From Clostridia bacterium (GTDB lineage Bacteria; Bacillota; Clostridia; Oscillospirales; Acutalibacteraceae): 64,000 nt of DNA. The translations under genes and the position numbers were made by a program. The stretch is from assembly GCA_017461625.1 (NCBI GenBank), contig JAFTXJ010000005.1, forward strand, positions 16,405 through 80,404, in the 5' to 3' direction. Under the pieces are notes generated by a model. It had not been told where the DNA came from. It ran no database searches and was given only the letters and a program-made list of their open reading frames with translations. Shown here in pieces: positions 1 to 8,909 of the stretch (positions within the stretch are counted from its first letter, which is position 1; every line of letters starts with the position of its first letter).

Positions 1-137
1 GTTCCGTTAAGGGTCATTTTATAAGGGCTATGCTCACCATCAACTGCAGACCGAACATCATCATAAGGCATAGCTATAACGTGACCGTCTTCTTTATTAA
101 TTTTAAAAATTTCAGGATTTTCCCAATTATACTTCAT
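1..137 (-). CDS. GH2 beta-galactosidase, N-terminal fragment (runs off the window)
   Basis: Only the first 45 or so codons are present, starting at ATG 137 and leaving the window at base 1. The protein begins MKYNWENPEIFKINKEDGH, then a VIAMPYDD stretch, a segment ending SPYKMTLNG, and the cut. The W-E-N-P opening, followed by a +PY+D motif and then a 'S...LNG' segment, is the N-terminal signature of large LacZ-type GH2 beta-galactosidases (seen directly; family assignment from known LacZ sequences). It is the last visible gene of the sulfatase operon, 9 bp after the sulfatase-maturing enzyme, so it probably removes galactose from desulfated glycans. The catalytic part lies outside the window, so activity cannot be confirmed. 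Confidence 0.7.
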   Translation of the reverse strand, partial: MKYNWENPEIFKINKEDGHVIAMPYDDVRSAVDGEHSPYKMTLNG

Positions 138-146
138 AGAATTCTC

Positions 147-1178
147 CTATCTTAATGAAAACTCAAAAAATTCTTTATATGATCGGCAGAATTTATTTAA
201 TCCTTCTGCTCTATATCTTTTGCAACCGCCTGCACAAAGAAGAAAGTATTCACACTCTTTACATTTCAAAGTTGTTTGGTTGCTTTTAAAAAACTCTTTC
301 ACCTTTGCCGAATTCATAAGCTCCCACACAGAATGCAAATTTATGTTTCCGAGTGCATATTCGTCAACACAATAAAAGTCGCAGGGGTAAACTGTTCCGT
401 CACCCTCAACAACAAGCTGAACGTTGCAAGTTCCATTCATTCCGCATTGCTCAGCAGGCATACCGTTAAGCTTCATCAAAAGATTATCAAAATATCTGAT
501 TGAAACAGGCACGCCCTTGCTTCGGTCGTTAAAATAAAGGGTGAAAAGTCGTTTTAAAAAATCGCCATAATCTTCACAGCTTAAAACACTTTTTGATGAA
601 TTCATTTCATCAACGCAAGGTATATATTGCTGATAATAAAATCCGTTTTCCAAATAGAAATGATAGATTTCTTCGGTATACTTCACAACCTCGGGAGTAA
701 CCACAGTTAAAATATTAAATTCAATTTTGTTTTTCTCAAGCAACTTTATATTATCAAAAACAGTTTTAAATGTGGGCTCACCGTCAGCTGTTTTTCTGAG
801 ATTGTTATGTACCTGCTCAACCCCATCAAGGGACACACCTAAAAGCACATTATTCTCTTTAAAAAAGCGTATAAAATCTTCATCAATAAGTGTGCCGTTT
901 GTCTGGATTGAATAATGAGCTTTTAAGCCAAGGCTTTTCGCAATTTTCGCAAAATGCTCAAAAAACTCCACACCTGACAGCAGAGGCTCACCGCCCTGAA
1001 AAATAAACATCGCTTCTTTTGAAACTTCACAAGCTTTTTTGATAATATTCTCTGCTGTTTCTTTTTTCATAAAGCCGGCTGATGCCCTCTCTCTGTTTTT
1101 AGCTTCATCACAATAAAAGCAATATGAGCATTTCATATTACACAAAGAAGAAGACGGCTTTATCAGGAAAGAAATCAT
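147..1178 (-). CDS. Anaerobic sulfatase-maturating enzyme (radical SAM, SPASM)
   Basis: 343 residues. A radical-SAM cluster motif C13-x3-C17-x2-C20 sits at the very N-terminus (SLCNMKCSYCFY), followed by the GGEP motif. The C-terminal third carries a SPASM-type Cys array (CGMNGTC, YPCDFYC, CKECEYFLLCAGGCK) that would hold two auxiliary 4Fe-4S clusters. This is the anSME architecture: oxidation of an active-site Cys or Ser of a sulfatase to formylglycine without oxygen. The PCDFY segment matches the region that holds the catalytic Asp in characterised anSMEs. The start overlaps the transporter stop as ATGA, so the two are translationally coupled. The sulfatase two genes upstream has a Cys-type motif and is the obvious client. 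The oxygen-independent route fits a strict anaerobe. Confidence 0.92.
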   Translation of the reverse strand: MISFLIKPSSSLCNMKCSYCFYCDEAKNRERASAGFMKKETAENIIKKACEVSKEAMFIFQGGEPLLSGVEFFEHFAKIAKSLGLKAHYSIQTNGTLIDEDFIRFFKENNVLLGVSLDGVEQVHNNLRKTADGEPTFKTVFDNIKLLEKNKIEFNILTVVTPEVVKYTEEIYHFYLENGFYYQQYIPCVDEMNSSKSVLSCEDYGDFLKRLFTLYFNDRSKGVPVSIRYFDNLLMKLNGMPAEQCGMNGTCNVQLVVEGDGTVYPCDFYCVDEYALGNINLHSVWELMNSAKVKEFFKSNQTTLKCKECEYFLLCAGGCKRYRAEGLNKFCRSYKEFFEFSLR

Positions 1179-2548
1179 TTGTTGACTGCCCTTCTTTCGG
1201 CAAGCTCTTTTTGAATAGACTTTTTCTTTTCGCCTGTGTAATCGTTAAAGAGCATTGGGATAATCGTAAGTGCAAATCCGATAGCAGGGAGAAGAGTAAT
1301 CATAAAGAAAAGCCCCTGCTTAGTGAATTCTGACTGTTGCTGAACAATATCATTTATGGGCTGTTTAAACTCTGTAACAGTTAAGACAACGCTTGTGGCA
1401 AATGTTGCAATACCGCCTGAAACCTGGCTGATAAATGTCTGAAAAGCAAAGCACATACCTTCACATCTTTTGCCTGTTTTCCACTCAATATAATCAACAC
1501 TGTCGGCAATAAGAGCGTATGTAATAACATTATAAACACCGAGAGGAATACCCATAAACACAAAGCAACCAAGAAGAACATAGATATTTGAATAACCAAA
1601 GAACCAAAGTGCAACGTGAGAAACAATACCAAAAAGAGATGAGAAAATGTAGATGGTTTTAAGGTCAAATTTCTTTCTCAATGCGGGAAGGAAAATCATC
1701 GGCGGAATCATACCTGCACCAATGGCAACAGTCATAACCGTAAGAAGAATATTCTGCGGAATTATTCCGCTGTCATCTATAAGATAATTATAAATATAGC
1801 TTGCTGAAACATTAGCCATAACCATTGTTGAGCCGAGAATTGCAGAAAAAACAACAATCATCAGCACCTTATTATGAACGATGAGAGAAACAGTTTCTTT
1901 AAGAGTAAACTTTTCTTTTTCTGCGTTTTCAACTCGCTCTTTTGTATTAAAGAAAGCGAGGCTTGAAAGACTTGCACCAAGCACTGCGAAAATAACGGCA
2001 CCGATGAAAAAGCCCTTCTTTAAGCCAAACATATTATCAGCAATAAAAATAGGAAGAATAAGTGTGGGAAGAATACCACCTGCGGTACTGCCAAGACGAG
2101 CATTTGAAATGAACGAGGTTCTTTCATTTTCATCGGGAGTAACAACAGCACTCATACCCCAGAAAGGAACATCCTGCACAGTGAATGCTATGCTCCAAAG
2201 AATGTATGTTAATGAAGCATAGATAACCTTTGCTGTCATAGTTTCAAAATTCGGAGCAGAAAACAGCAGAATGGTTGCTACAGCAATAGGAATTGGTGAA
2301 TAGAGAAGGTACGGTCGCATCTTGCCCCATTTTGAATGAGTACGGTCAATTATAATTCCCATAAGAGGGTCGATAGCGGCATCAAAAATTCTGCCACCGA
2401 GAATGATATACCCTGCTATAATTGAAGGGATACCCACGGCATCGGTAAAAAACCTGAGTACAAACATAGACATCAGAGTGAATATTCCGCTTCTTCCAAA
2501 GGCGGATACCGTGAAAGAAAGCCTTTCTTTGGTGGTTAAATATTTCAT
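1175..2548 (-). CDS. GPH-family sugar:cation symporter (MelB-like MFS)
   Basis: 457 residues with about twelve hydrophobic segments. It has the GPH (glycoside-pentoside-hexuronide:cation) hallmarks: an N-terminal TTKERLSF, the loop with D-P-L-M-G-x-x-I-D-R around residues 56-66 (the cation/sugar site region in MelB), and WGKMRPYLL soon after. A clear SD (AGGAGGTA) precedes ATG 2548, only a few bases from the sulfatase stop. It likely imports the mono- or oligosaccharide released by the local sulfatase and beta-galactosidase. The substrate cannot be read from sequence; sulfated or unsulfated galactosides, or hexuronides, are possible. Confidence 0.88.
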   Translation of the reverse strand: MKYLTTKERLSFTVSAFGRSGIFTLMSMFVLRFFTDAVGIPSIIAGYIILGGRIFDAAIDPLMGIIIDRTHSKWGKMRPYLLYSPIPIAVATILLFSAPNFETMTAKVIYASLTYILWSIAFTVQDVPFWGMSAVVTPDENERTSFISNARLGSTAGGILPTLILPIFIADNMFGLKKGFFIGAVIFAVLGASLSSLAFFNTKERVENAEKEKFTLKETVSLIVHNKVLMIVVFSAILGSTMVMANVSASYIYNYLIDDSGIIPQNILLTVMTVAIGAGMIPPMIFLPALRKKFDLKTIYIFSSLFGIVSHVALWFFGYSNIYVLLGCFVFMGIPLGVYNVITYALIADSVDYIEWKTGKRCEGMCFAFQTFISQVSGGIATFATSVVLTVTEFKQPINDIVQQQSEFTKQGLFFMITLLPAIGFALTIIPMLFNDYTGEKKKSIQKELAERRAVNK

Positions 2549-2551
2549 ACA

Positions 2552-3865
2552 TTACCTCCTGTTTGCAATAATTGCAGGTAAAACAACAGGTTCTGATTCC
2601 CCTGCTTTGACCATTTGCTCCTTGAGCATTTTTTGAAGCTTTGAACGAACTTCCTTATACTTTGAATCTTTAACCAGGTTAACTTTTTCATAAGGATCAT
2701 TTTTAAGATCATATAAATATGCTTCAAAATAAACTGAACTTTTTGATTTCAGGTAACCTATTCCCGGTGATTGAACACAATATTTGTAATCCTTGGTACG
2801 AATTGCTCTACCAACCTGACCTTCGCTGATTTGCATAAATACACACTCTTTGTCTTTGCCTTCTGCAATGTCATCCCCGACATACTCTTTGGGAATCTCT
2901 ATCCCTGCCATACTCAATAGTGTAGGAGGAATATCTATAAGGCTTGTAAGCTTTTCACACTCTTCGCCGCCGATAAACTCACCACCCTTGATTATCAACG
3001 GTGTGTGGGTTGCACTTTCGTGGCAGGAACGCTTGTATTCAAGATTTCTTGTTTTAAAATGGCAACCGTGGTCACTTGTGTAAACAATAATTGTATCCTC
3101 ATAAATTCCAAGGTGCTTGAGTTTCTCTACAAGCTGACCCACATTATAGTCAAGACGCTGACACGCCGACATATAATCAGGGAATTCCTTATCATAATCG
3201 CCTTTTAAAAATTCAAGGTCTGAGGGAATCGGATAATCCCTAAAACTTTCTACAGTATCGGGATGACCCTCAAAGCGATGAGAAGTGTTTTGATGATGAG
3301 GCTCAAGCTGAGAAACAAACAAAAAAAACGGTTTATCTTTATCTCGGTTTTCAATAAATTCCACCGCAAAATCATTGATACAATCTGAACGGTAACCGTT
3401 AAACTCGATTTTATTGCCGTTTTCGTCAAAAACATATCCGCCCTTGCTGTCGGAAGTAAATTCAAGCACGTCGGCAGCACGCCAATAATCATAACCACCC
3501 TGACGTTCTTTTGGTACAGCGGTTTTTTCACAGTGTAAACCGATATTCGGGAATCGATCAGAAGCAAGATGCCATTTGCCCACATAAGCTGTTTGATAAC
3601 CTGCATCTTTAAAATGATGAGCGATAGTTTTCTGACCGTCTTCAAGAGCAATGCCGTTAAATACGCAACCGTTCTGAGTGGCATAAACACCAGTCTGGAT
3701 ACATGCCCTTGCAGGACCACAAACGGGCTGACAGGTAAAGTTATTATTAAACTTAATGCCCTCTTTGGCAAGGGTCATCAGATTAGGAGTAACTTGTTCA
3801 TTAACAGTGTCCCATCGTTGCTGGTCGCTGAAATAAAAAATTATGTTCTTTTTCACAATTTTCAC
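2552..3865 (-). CDS. Cys-type sulfatase (arylsulfatase/alkaline phosphatase superfamily)
   Basis: 437 residues, no signal peptide. The sulfatase signature C49-G-P-A-R53 followed by TG is present; C49 would be converted to formylglycine. Metal-binding residues are visible in SDQQR (D14, Q15) and in YTSDHG near residue 265. The reading frame opens at GTG 3865; a second in-frame GTG three codons later is also possible, and the SD is weak at both. It heads an operon with a transporter, its own maturase and a GH2 galactosidase, behind a strong promoter at 3895-3923. With no export signal it probably acts on imported sulfated sugars. The exact sulfatase subfamily and sulfate position are not identifiable by eye. 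Confidence 0.9.
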   Translation of the reverse strand: MKIVKKNIIFYFSDQQRWDTVNEQVTPNLMTLAKEGIKFNNNFTCQPVCGPARACIQTGVYATQNGCVFNGIALEDGQKTIAHHFKDAGYQTAYVGKWHLASDRFPNIGLHCEKTAVPKERQGGYDYWRAADVLEFTSDSKGGYVFDENGNKIEFNGYRSDCINDFAVEFIENRDKDKPFFLFVSQLEPHHQNTSHRFEGHPDTVESFRDYPIPSDLEFLKGDYDKEFPDYMSACQRLDYNVGQLVEKLKHLGIYEDTIIVYTSDHGCHFKTRNLEYKRSCHESATHTPLIIKGGEFIGGEECEKLTSLIDIPPTLLSMAGIEIPKEYVGDDIAEGKDKECVFMQISEGQVGRAIRTKDYKYCVQSPGIGYLKSKSSVYFEAYLYDLKNDPYEKVNLVKDSKYKEVRSKLQKMLKEQMVKAGESEPVVLPAIIANRR

Positions 3866-3894
3866 TCGCTTCTAATCTTTAATTACACATATTC

Positions 3895-3923
3895 ATTTTA
3901 GCATATGTTGGTAGATTTATCAA
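3895..3923 (-). promoter_or_regulatory. Sigma-A-type promoter of the sulfatase operon
   Basis: Minus-strand TTGATA (3918-3923), a 17-bp spacer, then TAAAAT (3895-3900), about 30 bp upstream of the sulfatase start. It is back-to-back with the plus-strand promoter at 3931-3959, so the two operons diverge from one short control region. Confidence 0.7.
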
Positions 3924-3930
3924 CAAAATA

Positions 3931-3959
3931 TTGACCTCAGCCAAAAGTTCTGTTATAAT
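3931..3959 (+). promoter_or_regulatory. Sigma-A-type promoter of the acyltransferase gene
   Basis: TTGACC (3931-3936), a 17-bp spacer and a perfect TATAAT (3954-3959). The transcript should start near 3966, which rules out the longer reading frame that begins at 3931: that codon is the -35 box itself. Confidence 0.8.
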
Positions 3960-3993
3960 TTCCAAGAATAATAGACACTTTAAGGAGATTTGT

Positions 3994-4935
3994 ATGTCAC
4001 AGGTTAAAGAATATAAAGGTAAAAAAGGTTTTGACATTATCAAGACCACTCACTTTGATATCCAGAGGAAAATCGTTGCCAATATGACCACTGAGTCATG
4101 GCAGAATATCCCCCATTCAGCTATCAATTATGAGCCTGATGTTACTGATTTTATGGAATACTATAAAACCAACATCAAGCCAAAGGGAATTTCAGTTAAC
4201 TCGCTTCTTCTCAAGGTTATGGTTGAAGGTCTGAAAGCCTGCCCTGAAATGAACGGTCACATTGACTTCAATCGTCGTTTTGTAAAAGGCAAAATCGAAA
4301 TATATAAAGACATCAATATTTCAATGCCTATGATTATGCCAAACGGTGCTATGATGACAATCAATATGCACAATTTTGAAAGCCGAACACTTAAAGAAAT
4401 GCAGGATTACATAGCAGACGTTAAGCGTAAGATGGAAAAGACTAATATGACCGAAGCAATGTTTTCTGTTTCTATGGATAACACCATCAGTGCACTCAAA
4501 AAAGGAAAGTTAATGACTGTTTTCGGCAGACTTCTCGGTGCAAAGGTCGGCAAGCATAAGGTTGTTACCCTCAAAGGCAAAGCTAAAAAAGACTACAAAA
4601 AAATTCCCGAAACTGACAGAATTGTTAAAGGTGACATTGAGCAGGGAACAATCACCATCACAAGCACCGGCTCTGTTTATAACAAAGGTGCTTACTGCGG
4701 AACAACCCTCATTGAGGTTATTCCCCCGCAGATTACAGCTATCGGCATTGGCTCATTCTCTGATAAGCCCGGTGTTGTTGTGAATGAAAACGGTGAAAAG
4801 GTTGTTGCAGTGAGAAATTATCTTCCCATTCTTCTTGCTTTTGACCACAGAGCTCTTGACTTTGGCGAAATGGAGCCTTTCCTTCGCAGACTTGATGATA
4901 TTTTTGCTCACCCCGAGCAGATGGAAAACTGGTAA
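3994..4935 (+). CDS. Free-standing 2-oxoacid dehydrogenase E2-type acyltransferase domain protein
   Basis: 313 residues from ATG 3994 (SD AAGGAG at 3982-3987). The whole protein corresponds to the catalytic (chloramphenicol-acetyltransferase-like) domain of 2-oxoacid dehydrogenase E2. There is no lipoyl domain, linker or subunit-binding domain. The C-terminal catalytic motif is D284-H285-R286-A-L-D289-F-G, matching DHRxxDG. No E1 or E3 genes are nearby. It might be an acyl-CoA-dependent acyltransferase outside the classical complex; substrate unknown. It has its own promoter and a terminator at 4939-4961, so it appears to be monocistronic or loosely linked to the secreted gene downstream. Confidence 0.8.
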   Translation: MSQVKEYKGKKGFDIIKTTHFDIQRKIVANMTTESWQNIPHSAINYEPDVTDFMEYYKTNIKPKGISVNSLLLKVMVEGLKACPEMNGHIDFNRRFVKGKIEIYKDINISMPMIMPNGAMMTINMHNFESRTLKEMQDYIADVKRKMEKTNMTEAMFSVSMDNTISALKKGKLMTVFGRLLGAKVGKHKVVTLKGKAKKDYKKIPETDRIVKGDIEQGTITITSTGSVYNKGAYCGTTLIEVIPPQITAIGIGSFSDKPGVVVNENGEKVVAVRNYLPILLAFDHRALDFGEMEPFLRRLDDIFAHPEQMENW

Positions 4936-4938
4936 AAA

Positions 4939-4961
4939 AAAGGAGGCAATTGCCTCCTTTT
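4939..4961 (+). terminator. Intrinsic terminator-like palindrome after the acyltransferase
   Basis: A perfect inverted repeat, AAAGGAGGC then a short AATT centre then GCCTCCTTT, follows the stop by a few bases and runs into a short T stretch. The T tract is short, so some read-through into 4983 is plausible. Confidence 0.65.
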
Positions 4962-4982
4962 ATCATATTATGAGGTGACAAA

Positions 4983-6866
4983 ATGATAAGACTTCTTTCG
5001 TTTTTATTTGCAAGTGTTTTATTGTTTGTAACAAACATTTTTTCTACCGAAACTCCTGCGGATTTACCACGTTCAAACATTCTTATTGAGCAGATGCCAA
5101 ACGATACATCACTTGATTATGAAGAAATCAATTCTGCAAATGGAGTAAGATTTTATATCGGCAGACCTAAGGAAGAAAGCCTTCGGGTGGTCAATGCTTC
5201 TGATTTTGGACTCAGTCCTGAGAATGATGACAATTTTTATGCATTTGCAGACGCCATAAATTATTGCAAAGAAAACCCCGGCACCAAGCTTGTTTTTGAT
5301 AAAGGCGTGTATAAATTTGCATCACCTTACTCAATATTCATTGACGGATGCGAAAATCTTGTGATTGACGGAAACGGAGCAGAATTTGTTTTCAGCAGAT
5401 GTGAGCAATACCATTTTTTCCGTTTGGTTTATTGCAACGGTGTTGAAATTAAAAATCTTACTATAAACTGGGACTGGGAAAATCAGCGTATAGGCTCGGT
5501 TGTAAAGGTTGTTAACGCAGACCCAAGCAACAATACAATTGACCTTGAGTTCATTGAACTTGATGAGGTCAGTGAAAGCATTCCGCTTAAAGCAATTACT
5601 CAATGTGACAGTAAAACTTACACCTTCGGGGAAGACGGCTCATCTAATGAAAGTTATCTTTATCAGGACCCAACTTCAATTTCTGATGTTAAAAAAATTG
5701 CAAACAACGTTTTGAGAGTTACACATAACGGCTGTATGTCATCTTTTGAAGCAGGTGAAACTTACATTGTTCGTCATTTTGTTTATAATGCAAATGTGTT
5801 TAACATCAGTGCCGAAAGCGAACACGTTACGTTTGATAACATTAAGATTTACGGCAGCCCCGGAATGGCCTTTGTTGCTGACGAGCGTGCTTCCCATTTT
5901 CAGATTCTGAACACATTCATCGGCACTGAACCGGGCTATGAAAACGAAAGGCACGTTTCATTGGGTGCTGATGCTATTCATATTGCAGACACTAACGGTT
6001 GCTTCAAGGTTGACGGATGCGACTTCAGCCGTATGGGTGACGATGCACTGAATGTGCATGATAACCTCGGATATGTTAACTCGGTTATTGACGAAAATAC
6101 CTTGCACGTTACCGCCGCAGCATTGAAATTAAAAGCAGGTTCAGTGGTTGGCTTCAATGATGAAAATTCCATAAAAACTGACTTCTATGCTACAATAACC
6201 GATGCCCGACTTGTAGAAGGCATTATCTATGAAGTTGATTTTGACAAACCTGTTTCCGACTTTGTAAACGAAGGCTTTATTATGTATTATAAAAACTGTA
6301 ACAGCGGGAATTATGTTATATCAAACAACTATTTTCACGAACACCGAGCAAGAGGTGTTTTGCTTCAATCGCCTAACGGACTTTGTGAAAACAACAGATT
6401 TTACAAAACCCAAGGCATGGCAATACGCATTATTCTTGATGTTACAGAAAATCTGTGGCAGGAAGGTACAGGTGTTGATAACCTGGTTATCAGAAACAAT
6501 TCCTTTGAAAACTGTGATTACGGCGGTTGGGGCTGTGTGATTGAAATCGGTGCAAGAATTAACGGCAACTATCCCGATTCTCAGCCATTCACCAATATAG
6601 AAATCAGCAACAATCAATTCGTTAAATTTGACAGTCTGCTTCTGAGTGCTGACAATGTTGACACGATTTCTTTGAGCAACAATTATATTGACTCACAAAA
6701 AGACTATTGTCTTTTTGCTGACAGTCATATGTATTTTAGTGAAACCTGCAAAAATATTTCTATTGAAAATAACTCATATTCTCAGCACGATAAATATTCA
6801 ACTGCCACACTGCCTGAAGTTAAGAACTACAGAAATTGGCTTGATATTTACAGCAATATTTTATAA
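4983..6866 (+). CDS. Secreted right-handed beta-helix glycosidase-like protein (GH110-like)
   Basis: 627 residues with an N-terminal signal-like segment (LLSFLFASVLLFVTNIF, residues 4-20). After about 70 residues comes a long parallel beta-helix with repeated short strands of the type 'NLVIDGNGAEF' and 'GVEIKNLTINWDWE'. The segment SRMGDDALNVHDNLG near residue 350 resembles the D-D-A-x-N-V-H motif of GH110 alpha-1,3-galactosidases, and the early 'TINWDWE' strand fits too. I therefore favour a GH110-related alpha-galactosidase, but other beta-helix enzymes such as polysaccharide lyases or epimerases are not excluded. SD GAGGTGA precedes ATG 4983. It would act outside the cell on galactosylated glycans, in keeping with the sulfatase locus next door. 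Confidence 0.65.
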   Translation: MIRLLSFLFASVLLFVTNIFSTETPADLPRSNILIEQMPNDTSLDYEEINSANGVRFYIGRPKEESLRVVNASDFGLSPENDDNFYAFADAINYCKENPGTKLVFDKGVYKFASPYSIFIDGCENLVIDGNGAEFVFSRCEQYHFFRLVYCNGVEIKNLTINWDWENQRIGSVVKVVNADPSNNTIDLEFIELDEVSESIPLKAITQCDSKTYTFGEDGSSNESYLYQDPTSISDVKKIANNVLRVTHNGCMSSFEAGETYIVRHFVYNANVFNISAESEHVTFDNIKIYGSPGMAFVADERASHFQILNTFIGTEPGYENERHVSLGADAIHIADTNGCFKVDGCDFSRMGDDALNVHDNLGYVNSVIDENTLHVTAAALKLKAGSVVGFNDENSIKTDFYATITDARLVEGIIYEVDFDKPVSDFVNEGFIMYYKNCNSGNYVISNNYFHEHRARGVLLQSPNGLCENNRFYKTQGMAIRIILDVTENLWQEGTGVDNLVIRNNSFENCDYGGWGCVIEIGARINGNYPDSQPFTNIEISNNQFVKFDSLLLSADNVDTISLSNNYIDSQKDYCLFADSHMYFSETCKNISIENNSYSQHDKYSTATLPEVKNYRNWLDIYSNIL

Positions 6867-6871
6867 CAGCA

Positions 6872-6914
6872 AACGCTGTGCAAAGTTAAATGCTTTACAC
6901 AGCGTTCTCTTTTT
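6872..6914 (+). terminator. Terminator between convergent genes
   Basis: Stem AACGCTGTG (6872-6880) pairs with CACAGCGTT (6898-6906), followed by CTCTTTTT. The last codons of the V-ATPase D gene on the other strand lie in the 3' arm. The T-run is on the plus-strand side, so it mainly ends the beta-helix gene. Confidence 0.75.
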
Positions 6915-7509
6915 GTCTTTTGATTACTTTTAATCTTGTGAAATCTTCACGCTCTTTTTCATCAAGAGCATCAGATATAAACTTAATTGTTGAAGTAAAT
7001 TTCGGAATCATTATGTTACTCAGAGCGTTGGTACGTTTCTGAGTTTTTTTAATGGCATCTGCAAGTCGCATAACACCCGACTCAATCTGAGCAAGCTCTA
7101 CGGTAAGCTTTTTCACCTTTTCAAACTGATAAAAAGCTTCATCAAGCTGAGAGTTGGTGTCGTTCATTCCGTAATAAATATACGGCGGATTGCTGTCGAT
7201 TGAAATTTCAGGAAGTTCAACACCCATAACGCTCCTGATTTTGAGGCTTACACTATCGTCTATCGGCACACATTGAGCAAATTTTGAGCAGTCGCCAAGG
7301 GTGACAGTTGCCTTTTCAAGAGCCGCATAAGCCTGAACATAAGCGGCATCAATATCTTTTTGAATGGTTGATGCCTTTTCGGCAAGAGTCAGCATTTCAC
7401 GCACAAGGATATTTCTTTTTTTATCCATCAGATCGTAGCCGAGCTTTGCTAAATCCAATGATTTTTTCTGAGCCGTGAGGTTATTCTTTGTAATAAAAAC
7501 CTGAGCCAA
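6895..7509 (-). CDS. ntpD: V-type ATPase subunit D
   Basis: About 204 residues. The frame extends to TTG 7527, but AAAGGAGGG lies inside it and is ideally spaced for TTG 7509, giving MAQVFITKNN; I use that start. The protein is mostly long alpha-helix (K/E/L-rich at residues 5-60 and 130-195), with a short central segment containing PEISID, as expected for the central-stalk coiled coil of the rotor. It is the last gene of the nine-gene V-ATPase operon, directly behind subunit B. Family assignment rests on position and helix pattern more than on unique motifs. Confidence 0.88.
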   Translation of the reverse strand: MAQVFITKNNLTAQKKSLDLAKLGYDLMDKKRNILVREMLTLAEKASTIQKDIDAAYVQAYAALEKATVTLGDCSKFAQCVPIDDSVSLKIRSVMGVELPEISIDSNPPYIYYGMNDTNSQLDEAFYQFEKVKKLTVELAQIESGVMRLADAIKKTQKRTNALSNIMIPKFTSTIKFISDALDEKEREDFTRLKVIKRQKENAV

Positions 7510-7527
7510 AAGGCACCCTCCTTTCAA

Positions 7528-8898
7528 TTATTTCTGATAATAATATTTTTCAACAGTCTTATCGTCAAGGCGGTCAAGGTCTTCACGAGGTAACATTCTC
7601 AGAAGCTCCCAACCCAAGTCAAGAGTCTGAATAATCGTTCTGTTTTCTGACTGAGTCTGTGAAATAAACTCTTTTTCAAATCGCTTACCGAATTCAAGAA
7701 TACGCTTATCTGCAGGCGAAAGCTCGTCTTCACCGATAACGCTCGCAAGAGATTTTGCATCCTGAACCTTAGCATAGCAAGAAAAGAGCTGGTCCGAAAG
7801 CTTGCTGTGATCCTCCCTTGTGTAGCCGGCACCAACACCGTCTTTCATAAGACGTGAAAGAGAAGAAAGTATACCAACAGGGGGATAAATCCCCTTTGCA
7901 TCAAGGCCCCTGTCAAGCACTATCTGCCCCTCAGTGATATAACCGGTAAGGTCGGGTATAGGGTGGTTAATATCGTCATTCGGCATAGTCAAAATAGGAA
8001 TCTGCGTAACAGAACCTTTTTTACCCTTGATTATACCTGCACGCTCATAAATCGATGCAAAATCAGAATAAAGATAACCGGGGAAACCCTTTCTTGCCGG
8101 AATTTCGCCTTTTGACGAGCTGAATTCACGAAGAGCCTCGGCATAAGAGGTCATATCTGTGAGAATAACAAGAATGTTCATGTTAAGCTCAAAGGCAAGG
8201 TATTCTGCCGCTGTAAGAGCACAGCGTGGGGTCATAATTCTTTCAACAATGGGGTCATTTGAATGGTTGAGGAACATAACAACCTTGTCCATTACATTTG
8301 CCTTTTCAAATGAACGTTTAAAGTAATCAGCAACGTCATTTTTAACACCCATTGCAGCAAAAACAATCGCAAAATCTTCCCCATCGGCAACTGAAGCCTG
8401 CTTAACTATCTGCACTGCAAGCTCGTTGTGCTTCATACCCGATCCTGAAAAAATCGGCAGCTTCTGACCGCGGATAAGGGTTGTGAGAGCATCAATGGCA
8501 GAAATCCCTGTGTTAATATAATTCTTCGGATAAACTCGTGAAACAGGGTTTATGGGGGATGAATTTACATCACGCTTTTCTTTAGGATAAACTTCACCTA
8601 AACCGTCAGCAGGTCTGCCCAAGCCATCAAAAACTCTGCCCAGAATTTCGGGAGCAAGGCTCAGCTCAATCGGGTGACCTGTAAAACGTGACTGCGTATT
8701 AACAAGTGAAATCCCTTTTGTGCCCTCAAAAACCTGAACAACTACCCTTTCGCCATCAATCTGCACCACTCTGCCTGTGCGAGAGGAGCCGTTATCAAGG
8801 CGAATCTCAACCATTTCATCATATGCGGCATCTTTAATGTTATCAAGAACAACAAGCGAACCGTTGATTTCTTTAAGGCCTGAATATTCAATTATCAT
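7528..8898 (-). CDS. ntpB: V-type ATPase subunit B (non-catalytic)
   Basis: 456 residues from ATG 8898; SD AGGAGG sits 7 bp upstream, while the preceding in-frame TTG is too close to it. Typical B-subunit stretches include LGRVFDGLGRPADG, NTGISAIDALTTLIRGQK, the degenerate P-loop region FSGSGMKHN (no GxxxxGKT) and EALREFSSSKGEIPARKG. The altered P-loop marks it as the non-catalytic nucleotide-binding subunit alternating with A in the V1 head. It lies between subunits A and D with gaps of 11 and about 18 bp. Confidence 0.96.
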   Translation of the reverse strand: MIIEYSGLKEINGSLVVLDNIKDAAYDEMVEIRLDNGSSRTGRVVQIDGERVVVQVFEGTKGISLVNTQSRFTGHPIELSLAPEILGRVFDGLGRPADGLGEVYPKEKRDVNSSPINPVSRVYPKNYINTGISAIDALTTLIRGQKLPIFSGSGMKHNELAVQIVKQASVADGEDFAIVFAAMGVKNDVADYFKRSFEKANVMDKVVMFLNHSNDPIVERIMTPRCALTAAEYLAFELNMNILVILTDMTSYAEALREFSSSKGEIPARKGFPGYLYSDFASIYERAGIIKGKKGSVTQIPILTMPNDDINHPIPDLTGYITEGQIVLDRGLDAKGIYPPVGILSSLSRLMKDGVGAGYTREDHSKLSDQLFSCYAKVQDAKSLASVIGEDELSPADKRILEFGKRFEKEFISQTQSENRTIIQTLDLGWELLRMLPREDLDRLDDKTVEKYYYQK

Positions 8899-8909
8899 CA
8901 AATCGCCTC

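Noticed and set aside
3931-3993. N-terminal extension of the acyltransferase (TTG 3931)
   Set aside because: The codon is the -35 box of a strong promoter, and the SD fits ATG 3994.
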